DNA of 64,000 bases from Microglena sp. YARC (taxonomy: Eukaryota > Chlorophyta > Chlorophyceae > Chlamydomonadales > Chlamydomonadaceae), in the NCBI GenBank assembly GCA_022414725.1, contig CM039464.1, forward strand, positions 56,463,836 through 56,527,835. Reading direction: 5' to 3'. The notes beneath the pieces are model-generated. The model did no database searches. It was not told the origin of the DNA and worked only from the letters and a program-made list of their open reading frames with translations. Positions 38,456 to 49,335 of the stretch are shown piece after piece; within the stretch, counting starts at the first letter, position 1, and each line of letters begins with the position of its first letter. Made by a program: the position numbers and the translations under genes.

Positions 38456-41400
38456 GCCTATGTTTTCATAAGTAGACAAACAGATAGCTGCCTGCAGGCT
38501 GCGTAAATATTTGTACTTGAACTTGATTAGCTACATGGTTCCAGCCAGCAATTTGGCTGCTCGTCATGCTTTGCTCGCTGTCTATCTATGGTTAATGGAT
38601 ATATAGGGAATATATGGGCTGTAGAGGATGTACATGTGTAAGGATGCTTACATAGATATATAGGTAGATCAATAGGTTAATGGATGCATAGTTTATTATG
38701 TATGTAATCTTTCTTCTCAAATCCTGATGTAATTGAGAAATGCTCATTGTAGCTGAAGATGTGTAGCTTCAGCGTGTCGCTGTCACCCAAGGAGCTAGCT
38801 AACTTAAGGATGGAAGTCAGGTGCTTCAAGTTGTAGTGTAGCTGAGCAGGCTCATTGTAGCTGTAGGTGTGAAGATGAAGATGTGAAGATTGTTTTGCTT
38901 TCTGGCTTTGAGCAAGACTTCATCGTCGACCAGGAGCAAGAACAGACCGTCTAGTTTGCAGCGGATGGAAAAGAGATAATAGCATTTAGGCACATATTGC
39001 CTGCCAAGGTCAATAGGGGTTCTGGTGAATGTTCACTTGGTCAAGGGTTGGTATCTCCTTAGTGCGCCTACTTTATTGTAGGAAGGGCAACGCCATTGGA
39101 ACTGAATCCTCTGGGTCGCTGGTTTGTGTCGGGAGACCCACCTCCTGGGGTGAAATCCTTCCACAACTTCAAAAAAAAAGGAATTGTTGTTGAATGTTAA
39201 TGATGTTTTCAACTATTAGGGAGTTGAAAGCATTGCCAAGCACGCCCTGACCGGCAGGGTGGCATAATTCATGGGTGGAAGCTGCTTTCATGGGGGGTGG
39301 GTGGGGTGGGGGGCATGGTGGACCAAAGGCCAATTGGCCATACCCTTAGAGGGGATGGCTTTATGAGGTGAGGAGCCATAAGAGCACGTATTTGTTATTT
39401 GTGCTGAAGGTTGTAGCAGGTCGGCAACCACCATACAGCCGGAGCCTCATATGGTGAAGGTCTTGTTTACTTAATAATAACACAACGTAGTAGTATAGTA
39501 TCAGTACGTTGACCGTGTGGCTGTGGGCCACAACTGTTTGGGGCTAACTTACATAACGGGTTACCAGGGTTTTTCCTAAGGAATTACATTACTTCAAAAC
39601 TATAATCATGTGGTGCTATTGTTGGCCAGATATTGTTACAAAACTAGAGATTGTGGTGCTATTGTTGGTCCTGCTGCAGCCTCTAACAATAGCACCAGCT
39701 TAAAAAGTGTGACCTAGAAAACACAAAGTGTAACAAACAAGAACTTTCAATTCAGACAGCGGTCATCACACATGCTAACTGGGCTTGAACTACCCTTGGT
39801 TAGACTGACAGAAAACAGTTTGTCATTTAGTAACCCAAAAAGCCAGTCAGCTAGTCAGCCCCCAAAGTAACCAATCAATCTGCCAAATTCCTGTCAACCT
39901 ACCAAAACCCCACCCAGGCAGCTAGGCAGTTAGGGCTCGCTATATCTCTTAGTAGCCCTGGTGCGCCATGAACAACAGAACCGTGGAAGAAAGGTTAGCA
40001 AGCAAAGGCAAGGTGAAGCTATGGAAGCAAAGCAGGCAAAAGTCATAGCGAAGCAAAGCAATCTCAGTCGATGCGAAGCTGTGGAAGCAAGATAAGTCGA
40101 AGGGAACTGTCAGCTGTATGTGGGAGCAGAGCGATCGAAGTCGAAACGAAATCTCTCACACCTTATCTCTTTGTTCTTCTTTCCATCGATAACATGCTCA
40201 ATAGTCAGCTCGTCGTCTACATCGTCGTCCACAGAGGCAGGGCTTGGCAAGGGGGCAGGACCAGGGCGGGCTCACCCAATGACGATGCCCCCTTTTGCTG
40301 AGCCAATTGAAGATGGTCTAATACTTTTCGACAGGAATCGTGCTCATGGCTTCAGTTGACGTCAAAAAGGGGCGCGAAGGTTGAACACCTGGGGCTGCTG
40401 TTATAGACTTCCAGAATACTCTTCCAGAAGACTCCCTAACTTGCAGTTACATGCTAATCCTAACTGACTTTGGTACTCATGCATGGTGCGATGACTAAGG
40501 GGAGGCAGACGCGAAACTAGAGATGCGTAGTGCGATTTCATCTAGGGCCTTGTCGTCAAACTAGAGATTTGGGGTGCGATGAGCAAGGGCCCAAAACGAC
40601 CTGAAATCGTACCAGGCCCAAACGGAAAAGTCTAAAAATCGCACTTTCCGCTGAATCGCACACTAAGAAAAACCCTGCGGGTTACATTGAAATTGAAATT
40701 GAAATTGTTACAGCCGTGTAATACATTCACTCACAGGACGTGAAGTATAACGGGTTACAAGGATGTATGACCCCCGCTCCCCCGCCCCCCTCTGCACCAG
40801 TCCGGGCTTTTGTTCTGGGGTCTCCAAAATCTTCTTCATTAGATGCAAACGGTTTCAAAAATTCGTCCTGATACGCAACCAGTTTTTGAATCTGTATCTT
40901 GAGATGCAACAATTTGCCAAATCAGTGTCTCCTTTTCATTCTTAGCCCCGCCAGGAAATCCTGGCATCATGCGATCACATACTGCTTACGGATTGGGCAT
41001 GTACTATTAGTATCGTGGAGTGCGATGCCCAGGTGTAACCTTTGGGAAAGTAAAAACATTAAAAAAACAGGCTGCACGATTTCCCTTACATTTGGGGCAC
41101 TACTACACAACTGGGGCTGCACGATGTATCAGGCTGCACATTTTTTGCGGACCCCCTCAGAGTCAACCCGTTGTCCTTTTGTCGAGTTTGTTTGTTTGTC
41201 ATCATGTAAACCTGGCCCTTACTAGACCCTGGACCTGTCGTAAACCCTGGGCTCGGTCCGCTACGATCGTCAGACAGCTGCAGCGTGGCAAAATGTAAAC
41301 ATGACGACCACACCAGTTTGGACATGTGGGCCGTGGCCGTCCCGCCCATAGATCAAACGAGGCTCGATCTACCTCCATCCTCAATGCTGTGCCTCCTTGC

Positions 41401-41684
41401 TTTCAGGAAGTATTGATGAGGTTATAGGTTCTTCATAGGTTATCAGACGTTTAAATGCGGCTTGGTTGATTGATGGTTCTATCTAACAGTCGTCGGCATG
41501 ATAGCCAAGTAGCCAACACGCAAATGTTTCTACGCGCCTAGGACTTGTTCTTACATTTTGACCAACCAACATCGGAACAGTGCTTTCTGGGCTCGAAGTT
41601 TTTTTGTTTTGAAGTTGTGACATGATTTTCACCCCAGTATACGCAAGATGCCGATCAGCTTTTCACCCCAGCTATTTTTTTTAA
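38456..41684. other. Unassigned sequence across the B/C unit boundary
   Basis: End of B (to 38741) and first segment of C. It contains the ~108-bp motif, the dispersed GGGAGACCCACCTCC module (39126), the acidic open stretch (about 40107-40270) and a minus-strand frame 40727-40912 (LHLKIQIQKLVAYQDEFLK, then FASNEEDFGDPRTKART), also present in D. No known family. Confidence 0.4.
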
Positions 41685-41780
41685 CAAGGGGGGAACAGGG
41701 AAACGACGAATCTGATAAAACCTAGCCCTTTGTGACCAAGGAATAAAGACAGAAGAAGACTAAAACGGCTAAGGGGTAGA
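41685..41780 (-). mobile_element. Minus-strand LINE 3' end, first part (unit C)
   Basis: As 28583-28690. Confidence 0.8.
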
Positions 41781-42051
41781 TCACACTGCTTTTGGTTTTG
41801 GTCGATGTAGCTTTTGCATTTTGTGGGGACCAAAAGCGGACCAAAAGCGGACCATAAGCAAAATCGAAACCAAAATCTGGTCTATGAGATCATTTTTGAT
41901 CCGATTTTGCTTTCGATTTTGATTTTGTTCGCAACCTAGATAAAGGAGTACAACTGTTTGTTTTCAAGTCTGAAAGCTATAATGTTATGAACTGAAAACA
42001 ATTATTTTACAGACCCAAAGCGCCGATGCCTTAAAAAAACTGTGCGCTGTC

Positions 42052-42111
42052 AAAACAGCGCACTTGCCTCCCCAAAACTGTGCGCGCACCAGTTTTTAAA
42101 TTGGTGCGCTT
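42052..42111. other. Two adjacent hairpins (unit C)
   Basis: As 28953-29020, unchanged stems. Confidence 0.7.
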
Positions 42112-42497
42112 TTGTTTTTTTGCAGGACCTGCAGGACCTGCAGGGTGCTGGGACCTGGAAGGAGCTGGTAGCAGGGAGCAGGGAGCTGGAAGTAGGGAGA
42201 CTAGATAGTGGAAAGAGTACGGATTTGGGAACCTCTGCTACAAAAAGGATGTAGCCAAGTCCAATTGGTGTGTAATGTAACAATTCGCTTGCTGGGAACA
42301 TCTAAAGAAGTACCAAGTGGAAATAATGTACAAATTTAAATTCAACCTATTCAGTCTTGCTGCCTAGGAAATACGACGAGGTTCATGAAGCCCTGTTACC
42401 AAGTGACAATCTCTCTCGTGGGTACCGCACAAGTAATGTGCAAACAACATGCAACCCAAAAATCAGTATAGCCATCTAGCTAGGGGGGTGCTGGCTC

Positions 42498-43087
42498 ATG
42501 TTTGGCATGAATGGACCACTCATAGGGTACGTCTGGGGGTACGCCTATGTGGCACCACCCATTGTGTGGGGTGGAGCTGACAGTGGAGTGGACAGCGACA
42601 GCCTGCCTAGTCTGGTCTTAGGACAGCAAATTGCTTTGGAAACTACGCACAGCCCAGACCCAGTGCCCGGTTCACCTACACCTACACCTACACCTATACC
42701 TACACCTACACCTACACCTGCCCAGTTCAACTTCAACTATGCTTTGATTAGAACTAGGCGGGTTGTTGAGCGTGCATTGGGTAGACTGAAGGGTCGGTTT
42801 AGGCTACTGTACAGTACACGTCTTTGAAACCCTGAAACCGCGTCCAAGGTTACTCGGATATGCTGTGCCTTGCACAAATTCTTGGAACGCAGGCATCCTT
42901 ATCCTCGATGGAACCTATTGTTCCCTCTGATATCAACACAGTCAATTGGGCACCTGGTACCATGGGTGCATCAGATCAGAAGAGGAACTTGCTAGCTTCC
43001 TACATTGAGAGGGTGCTCGGGGTTGAGCCCGTAACCTACACACATGCACAATTGGGAAATATTTTTCATGGCCCACTCGGATTTTAG
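42498..43087 (+). pseudogene. Harbinger-type transposase C-terminal fragment (unit C)
   Basis: As in unit B. Here 109 codons from MFGMNGPLIGYV to FRLLYSTRL are open, including eight CACCTA-type hexamers (Pro-Thr repeat), followed by the frameshifted CCALHKFLE part and the SDQKRNLLASYIERVLG part. Confidence 0.75.
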
Positions 43088-43589
43088 GGATAGCAGGCAC
43101 CATCCTTGTTCTGACCTAGAAACTTACCTAGAAGCATACCTATAAATCTGCCAGTCCAGAGGTCAGCCTATGACATGCATGCCTAGGTCAGTCTGTGAGA
43201 GTCCAGGGGTAAGCCAAATAGGCTGACAGACTTGCTCAACCGTGACAAGAAGGGCTGAAAAGAAAAAACATTGAAAACGCTTAGTAGGCCGTTGCTTGAA
43301 AGCACACCCCTATTGATTATGTGCAAGCCCAATAGGCTGAAGAGACATCCCCAATAGCGAGAGAGATTTGGATGATTTTGTATTTGTTTACAATTGATGT
43401 AACACGTTCCTTCTCGTTTGCAGTTATTTGGGCCACATCTTAACACAATATAAGCTTGCAACTGTGCCGCATCCGCTGAAAAATGGAAGACTAGAGCAAC
43501 AATAATTAAGAATTCGAGCAGAAAAGATACGAATATACGTAAAAGATAATAACATAAAACAAATAAAGTTCCAGAAACAAATCCGGACC

Positions 43590-43610
43590 CAAAGCTAAAT
43601 CGAGTCCAAT

Positions 43611-43672
<62 letters not shown>

Positions 43673-43698
43673 TATTGGATTTAGCCCGATTTAGCTTT
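43590..43698. other. Inverted repeat with 61-bp poly-C loop (unit C)
   Basis: Same arms as in the other units. The C run (43612-43672) is 61 bp, against 29, 27 and 18 in A, B and D. Confidence 0.8.
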
Positions 43699-43851
43699 TG
43701 CTTTTGGTCCGATGTTGGTCCTGATCGAAATCGATTCTGTAGTGTGACACTTTGATTTGGGTGAAAAGTTAAATTAAACCAAATCGGACCCAAATCGGAC
43801 CAAAATCGGACCAAAATCGGACCAAAATCGGACGGACCAAAAGCAGTGTGA

Positions 43852-44289
43852 CCGACTGTAACAGTCAATTTCAGTTTCCTCCTCCACTCCCAAGGGACGC
43901 CTTGGTAGTGGTCGTTGGATCGGCCGTTGCCGTCCGTCCGGCCGAAGCACTCGTCAGTTCCGGCCCATTCGTTACAGATCACATGTTACCGATCTGAAGC
44001 ATTATTTAATGCTGATCGACCGAGGGTCCTGTCTTATTAAGGACTCGGTCGAGAGTCAGCGAACAAGATCGTTCATGTTTGGCCGTTTCATAGCATCGCG
44101 GCCGTTTTCGATTAAGTGCGTTCACTTAATGCTATAAAGTCCGTTCCGTTCTTTGAAGAAGTATCCGATTATCTTCTCAGATAATTGTCTTACGTTCTTG
44201 CCTCTTCCCGTTAAGGCCCGGTTTCATATCCGGTAGGGAAAATTACAAGTGAGTTCACTATTTATCTTTTCCATAGGCTTACACCGACC
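43852..44289. other. Segment between transposon and LINE remainder (unit C)
   Basis: As 30719-31156. Confidence 0.4.
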
Positions 44290-44733
44290 CCTAAGGGACG
44301 GACACCACCTGGGCGACTTAAGGGACAAAGGAGGACTGGAACAGGAGACAAACAAACCATAGGGACAAGGAGGAATCCCCCAAATTAGCCCAATATTGGG
44401 CTAATTTCTCTTGAGAAGGGGCTGTAACAACTAAGAAGAAGAAGACCAAAGACTTGAAAAACGAAGAGAGAGCAAGGACGTAAGGAAACACGCAGAGACA
44501 AGGAAAATAAAACTATAAAAAATTAATAGCACGCACCCGCAAAGGGAACTGTTGCCTAACAAACCAAGCTGAAAAAGGAGAGGGGAAACCAACTAGGAAG
44601 GGAACGACCAAAGGAGGCTAGGGTGTGCAACCTGGATCAGTAATCGGAACAGTAAACTAAACGAGGAGAAGACTTCTGGGGAAACTAAGGGGAGAACTTA
44701 GGGGGGGAACTGAATGAGGGGAAGCTAACTAAG
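44290..44733 (-). mobile_element. Minus-strand LINE 3' UTR and tail, second part (unit C)
   Basis: As 15541-15986 of unit A, interrupted at the same base by the family B insertion. Confidence 0.7.
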
Positions 44734-45752
44734 CTTGCTGGTCTGCATTGGAGAAGAAGTGGCATGCTACTTGACAGCTGAGCTGGCACGCCGGTCTGCT
44801 GATGGAGTGATGCCCTGATGCACTGGACTGCTATAGGAGTGATGCCCTGTACCGTGTTGTATCTTGCGTCTGCAGGTTTAGGAGGCTTACTTAGGAGCTA
44901 CATAGTTTTTGTTACCTTGTTACCGCTACCTTTGAACCGTAGACATGCCGCGTTTGGTTGTCTTTGCAGAGCTTGCTGATTTGCATCGGCGACCTAGTGG
45001 CATGATACTAGGCTGCTGATAGACTGCGCTGAAATGCTAATGGAGTGATGCCCTGATGCACAGGCTACCGGTTTATTTGCTTTAAAGTGCCAGCTGCTTT
45101 AGTGCGCCTTTAAGGTTTTCCTTGCTGGTCAGTGGATCTTGTGGGGGTTCTACCCTTTCACCGTCCAGGACGTTTTCTAAGGAGTTTGATTTGCTTCTTT
45201 AGATACCTTGTTAGTGTTAGCTTTGGCCTGTCCTGTTTTTTGTTGCATGCCGCGCTCTGGTCGTCTTTGCAGAGCTTGCTGTTCTGCATGGGTGACCTAG
45301 CGACATGTTACTAGGCTGCTGAGAGTATGTGCTGGTTTGCTTAAGGAGTGATGCCCTGATGTACTGGCCTGTTACAGGAGTGATGCCCTGCAGTGTTTTA
45401 ATCTTAGATAAGCAAGACCTTCGGGTGCATGCCTTTCCTTCTTTTTCTGTGTTGCTCTTGGGGGTTACAGTGGTGTTTTATTGGTTGGGGAGGAACAGTG
45501 TTGCTTGGAGGTGGGGGTGGTGCTCGGAAGGCCCTTTGTCCTTTGTCCTCCTAGTAATTAGTTTGTGTCCCTCGTTCTTTTGTCCCCTAGTCTTTTCGTC
45601 TTTTGTCTTGGATCTTTTGTCTTAGCGGACTTTTGGTCCATGTCTTCTAGTCTTCTTCTTTGGTTTTTCTTCCTTGGTCACATAGGGCTAGGTTGTATCA
45701 GATGTTCCCTTTCCTGGTTCCTCCCTATGTAAAAAAAAAAAATAAAAAAAAA
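44734..45752 (+). mobile_element. 1.0-kb LINE family B insertion (unit C)
   Basis: Same insertion point and structure as 15987-17017, with three ~290-bp repeats, the B tail, and an A-rich end with single T interruptions, then TAAGGGAG. B and D are empty here. Confidence 0.8.
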
Positions 45753-45756
45753 TAAG

Positions 45757-46002
45757 GGAGAAACTGAGAAAAAGCAGCCTGAAGCAATTCTGAATCAAAA
45801 AAGTCCGGCCAAGTCTGATCTGGATCTGGAACCTAGTCCTAGTCAGGCTCAGGACCTGGATCTTGGCTCAGATCTGGAACTGGATCTGGACCTAGATCTT
45901 GGTCCAGATCCAGATCTGGATCCGGGACGTGGTCGTGATCTGTGTCCAGATCTTCCGGGTCTGGGTCTAGGTCAGGGTCTAATCTGAGATGCTACTAGAC
46001 AG
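45757..46002 (-). pseudogene. Minus-strand LINE ORF end with Asp-Pro tail (unit C)
   Basis: As 17018-17266. It ends at the AGACAG duplication (45997-46002). Confidence 0.6.
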
Positions 46003-46046
46003 GGTTTAGGGTTTAGGGTTTAGGGTTTAGGGTTTAGGGTTTAGGG
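46003..46046 (+). repeat. Interstitial telomeric repeat, second copy
   Basis: Identical to 17267-17310. Confidence 0.97.
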
Positions 46047-46065
46047 CCTAGATTGCTCTCTCACA

Positions 46066-46475
46066 GTGGCTTCCTTTGCAAGCTTATGGGCCACCCCCCC
46101 GATCTTTTGCACCATGATTGGGGTCACTCCCGGTGACCAGGAGCCTGATACCCGCACCATGGAAATGATAATCCCCATGGCCCCAGCGCTCCCTACAATC
46201 CCAGACCCAATCCCAGATCCAGCCCAAGCCCTAGTTCTAGACCCTGATCTAGACCCTGACCCAGATCCAGCCCATTACCCGGATCTAGACCTTGCTCTAG
46301 ACCCTGACCCAGACCAGCCATTCCCGAGCTCTAGACCCTGATCTAGACCCTGACCTAGGTCCAGCCGAAGCCCCAGCTCTAGGCCCCGATCTTGACCCTG
46401 ACCTAGATCCAGCCCAAGCCCAAGATCAAGACCCTGCCCCAGATCAGGATCAGGTTCCAGATTTGGACACAGCAC
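46066..46475 (+). pseudogene. LINE ORF end with Asp-Pro tail (unit C)
   Basis: Frame ASFASLWATPP, TRTMEMIIPMAPALP, then the Asp-Pro tail, shifted near 46310 by small deletions (DPDPDQPFPSSRP). Confidence 0.55.
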
Positions 46476-47179
46476 TCGACAACGTTCCAGATCTGGGGCT
46501 AGATCTGGACCAAGCTCAAGGTCCAGATCTGCGCTAAGATCCAGATCCAGATCTAGATCTTGATACTGTCTCTGTCTTCATTCCTGTTGTTTACCTGCCC
46601 AGACCAGTCTTTAAGGTTTTCGCTTTGCTTCCAGTTGTCTTTCTTCTTTTCTGGTTGCCTCCCTGCTTTTGGCTTGTTTTTGCAGTTTCTCCCTTAGTTT
46701 GCTTCCCCTAGTTCAGTTTCCACCCTTAGTTGCCTCCTTACTTTCCTCCTCAGTTGCCTCCTTAGTCCCCCCCCCCCCCCCCCTCCCCCCTTTTTTCTCT
46801 TAGTTTCTCGCAATAGTTTTCCTTTTCGTCCTCCTTAGTTTGCATCTCTCTTTCAGTCTTCTGATCCGGTGACTGTTAGAGGTTGCAATGTTATGGCCCC
46901 CCCCTTCATAGGTCTTTTTTTTCTTAGTAGTCCTAGCCCCTTCTCTTGGGCTTCCTGTTTTTGGCTTCTTCCTTGCCTCTCTGGTTTGTTTGTCTTCTGT
47001 TCCCGTCCTCCTTTGTCCCTTACGTCGCCCAGATGGTGTCCGTCCCTTAGCTGTCCCTTAGCGGTTCTTGTCTTTTTCTTTGGTCTTTTCTCCTTGGTCA
47101 CAAAGGGCTAGGTTTTATCAGTTGCCGCCTTTTCCTGGTTCCCCCCTTTGTAAAAAAAAAAAAAAAAAAAAAAAGACAG

Positions 47180-47380
47180 CCAAGCTGGCCCGCCGTTCTG
47201 CTGATGGAGTGTTGCCTTGACACGCTGGACTGTTCGAGGAGTGATGCCATGTAGTGTGTTGTAACTTGCGTCTGCATGTCCAGGAGGCTTACATATATAG
47301 GAGCTAGATATTTTTGGTAACCTTGTTATTGCCAGCTTTGGCCTGGTCCTGTTTTTGTTGCTTGCCACATTCTGGTCGTC
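47180..47380 (+). mobile_element. LINE family B fragment (unit C)
   Basis: CCAAGCTGGCCCGCC to CTGGTCGTC. It ends at the point where unit A has the tail-only insertion; here the inverted segment follows and the rest of the family B tail is missing. Confidence 0.7.
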
Positions 47381-48329
47381 TTTTTTTTTTTTTTTTTTTT
47401 TTTTACCAAGGGGAACAGGAAAAGGCGCAACTGATAAAACCTAGCCCTTTGTGACCAAGGAGAAAAGACCAAAGAAAAAGACAAGAACGGCTAAGGGACA
47501 GCTAAGGGACGGACACCACCTGGGCGACGTAAGGGACAAAGGAGGACGGGAACAGAAGACAAACAAACCAGAGAGGCAAGGAAGAAGCCAAAAACAGGAA
47601 GCCCAAGAGAAGGGGCTAGGACTACTAAAGAAAAAAAGACCTATGAAGGGGGGGGCCAAAAACATTATCAGGGCCTAGAGCTGGGGCTTGCTGGACCTAG
47701 GTCAGGGTCTAGATCAGGGCCTAGAGCTGGGGCTTGGGCTGGGTCTGGGTCAGGGCCTACAGCAGGGTCTAGATCCGGGGAATGGGCTGGATCTGGGTCA
47801 GGGTCTAGATCAGGGTCTAGATCTAGGACTTGGGCTGGGTCTGGGATTGGGTTCTGGGATTGTAGGGAGCGCTGGGGCATGGGGATTGTCATTTCCATGG
47901 TGCGGGTATCAGGCTCCTGGTCACCGGGAGTGACCCAATCATGGTGCAAAAAGATCGGGGGGGGTGGCCCATAAGCTTGCGAAGGAAGCCGCTGTGAGAG
48001 AGCAATCTAGGCCACACACCACCAATCTGGACAGAAGGCGCCATTATCAAGGTGTTGAAGATCCGTCTGGGTGCGCATCCAGTCCCCTGGCAATGGCTTG
48101 GTGAAGGTGGCCAAGGGAAAGGCAGATAGCCTTGTGGTGAACGAAAGGGGCTCAGAATGGTCCAGTCTGTCAGCCTGGGACGAACGGACCTGCCAAATCG
48201 CGCCCAAGGTTGTTATACGCAGGAAGGACCACAACCTTAGGGTAGAGGGAGGAGTGGGTGTCCCGGGCCAAAGGGTGATGTCGTCACCGAGGAGGAAGTG
48301 GGGACAACGAGGAAGGCGCTGCCCACCGG
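47381..48329 (-). mobile_element. Inverted LINE segment (unit C)
   Basis: T run, reversed family A tail, then the reverse complement of the LINE ORF end up to GCTGCCCACCGG. It corresponds to unit B 34280-35217 in opposite orientation; the minus-strand frame 48007-48414 carries WSFLRITTLGAIWQVRSSQA. The join lies inside the tail sequence, as expected if inverted tail copies recombined. Confidence 0.8.
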
Positions 48330-48664
48330 TTTGGGCTGGTTTCACTGTGGGGAGAACGTATGCTATGCGTACGTTTGGACTGTTTTCGAGGTGGGGCGAA
48401 CGTAAGAATAGCATACGTATGGGCTGGTTATGCCGTGGGACGAACGAATGCTATGCATACGTTTGGGTTGGCTTCGAGGTGGGGCAAACGTATGGTAGGC
48501 ATACGTTTGGGCAGATTATGCAGAGGGACTTAAGGTGGGCGAATGTATGCTATGCTTACATTTGGGCTGGTTATGCTGTGGGGCGAACGAATGCTATTCA
48601 TACGTTCGGGTTGGGTTCGAGGTGCGGAGAACGTATGCTTTGCATACGTTTGGGCTGGTTGTGC
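48330..48664. repeat. Palindromic minisatellite, inverted arm (unit C)
   Basis: Linkers read GGTTATGCCGTGGGACGAACG and GGCTTCGAGGTGGGGC, the reverse complements of those in the other units. Confidence 0.85.
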
Positions 48665-48733
48665 CAATAGGGTGACCTCTGGAAGGGGCAGAGTATCGGA
48701 TTTGACCGCATGAGCAGCTAACTCACCAGATGT
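48665..48733. other. Spacer between head-to-head minisatellite arms
   Basis: AATAGGGTGACCTCTGGAAG to TCACCAGATG, matching 33736-33805 of unit B. It separates the inverted and forward arms. Confidence 0.7.
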
Positions 48734-48955
48734 AAACGTACGCTACGCTTAGGTACAAATCCTATGCGTGGCGTACGTTTGTTCGACGGCATCCATAGCC
48801 CCAACGTATGCGTAGCATACAATCGCCCACCTTGAAGCCAACCCAAACGTATGCAAACGCTTGCACCATGGCACAACCAGCCCAAACGTATGCAAAGCAT
48901 ACGTTCGCCCCACCTCACAACCAGCCCATCCAAACATGTGCATAGCCGAACCTGG
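48734..48955. repeat. Palindromic minisatellite, forward arm (unit C)
   Basis: Shortened array; jumps directly from the left-part sequence to the last linker before the G-rich block, so the interrupting LINE is absent from this arm. Confidence 0.8.
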
Positions 48956-49335
48956 GGGGGGGGGGGAGGGGGTTTGGTGGGTACTGCCATGGCTGTGAAA
49001 GGGTTGTTGTTGTTGTTGGGGGGGGGGGGCTTCCATGGCTGCGTAGGGGTTGGGGGGGCCGTGCAAGGCTGCAATAGCTGTGAAGGGGTTGAGGGGCCTG
49101 CCATGGCCTGTGACGGGTTGGGGGGGGGTGCCATAGCTGTGTAGGGGAGGAGGGCACTGCCATGGATGTGTAGGGGTGAAGGGGCTCTGCCATGGCTTTG
49201 GAGGGGTTGGTGGGGCCCCGCCATGGCTGTGTAGGGGGGGTGGGGTGGGGTGGGGGGGGGCTGCCATGGCTCTGCAGGGGTGGGGGGGCCTGCTGCAATG
49301 GATGTGTAGGGGAGGAAGGGCACTGCCCTGCCATG
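48956..49335. repeat. G-rich CCATGG minisatellite (unit C)
   Basis: As in the other units, one repeat shorter near the start. Confidence 0.85.

Larger units (their letters stand above)
25603..38741 (+). repeat. Array unit B
   Basis: The best reference unit. It has empty sites for the chimera (31845-31850) and for the 1.0-kb family B insertion (about 31600), and a private miniature LINE insertion at 33007-33037. Its first 3 kb show more homopolymer-type indels than units C and D. Confidence 0.85.
41781..43851. mobile_element. Harbinger-like DNA transposon, 2.07 kb (unit C)
   Basis: Perfect 16-bp TIRs: TCACACTGCTTTTGGT at 41781 and its reverse complement ending at 43851. The flanks (GGGGTAGA on the left, CCGACTG on the right) show no duplication. 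The internal parts are as in unit B. Confidence 0.75.
45997..47179 (+). mobile_element. Telomere-repeat/LINE chimera (unit C)
   Basis: AGACAG at 45997-46002, GG(TTTAGGG)6 at 46003-46046, LINE from CCTAGATTGC, family A tail, poly-A, AGACAG at 47174-47179. Same insertion as in unit A, with point differences (for example one more C in TTGCCGCC). Confidence 0.9.

Noticed and set aside
39060..39180. A tRNA gene in the module with GGTTTGTGTCGGGAGACCCACC
   Set aside because: No cloverleaf with acceptor stem and T arm could be drawn; the module recurs in degraded form as a dispersed repeat.
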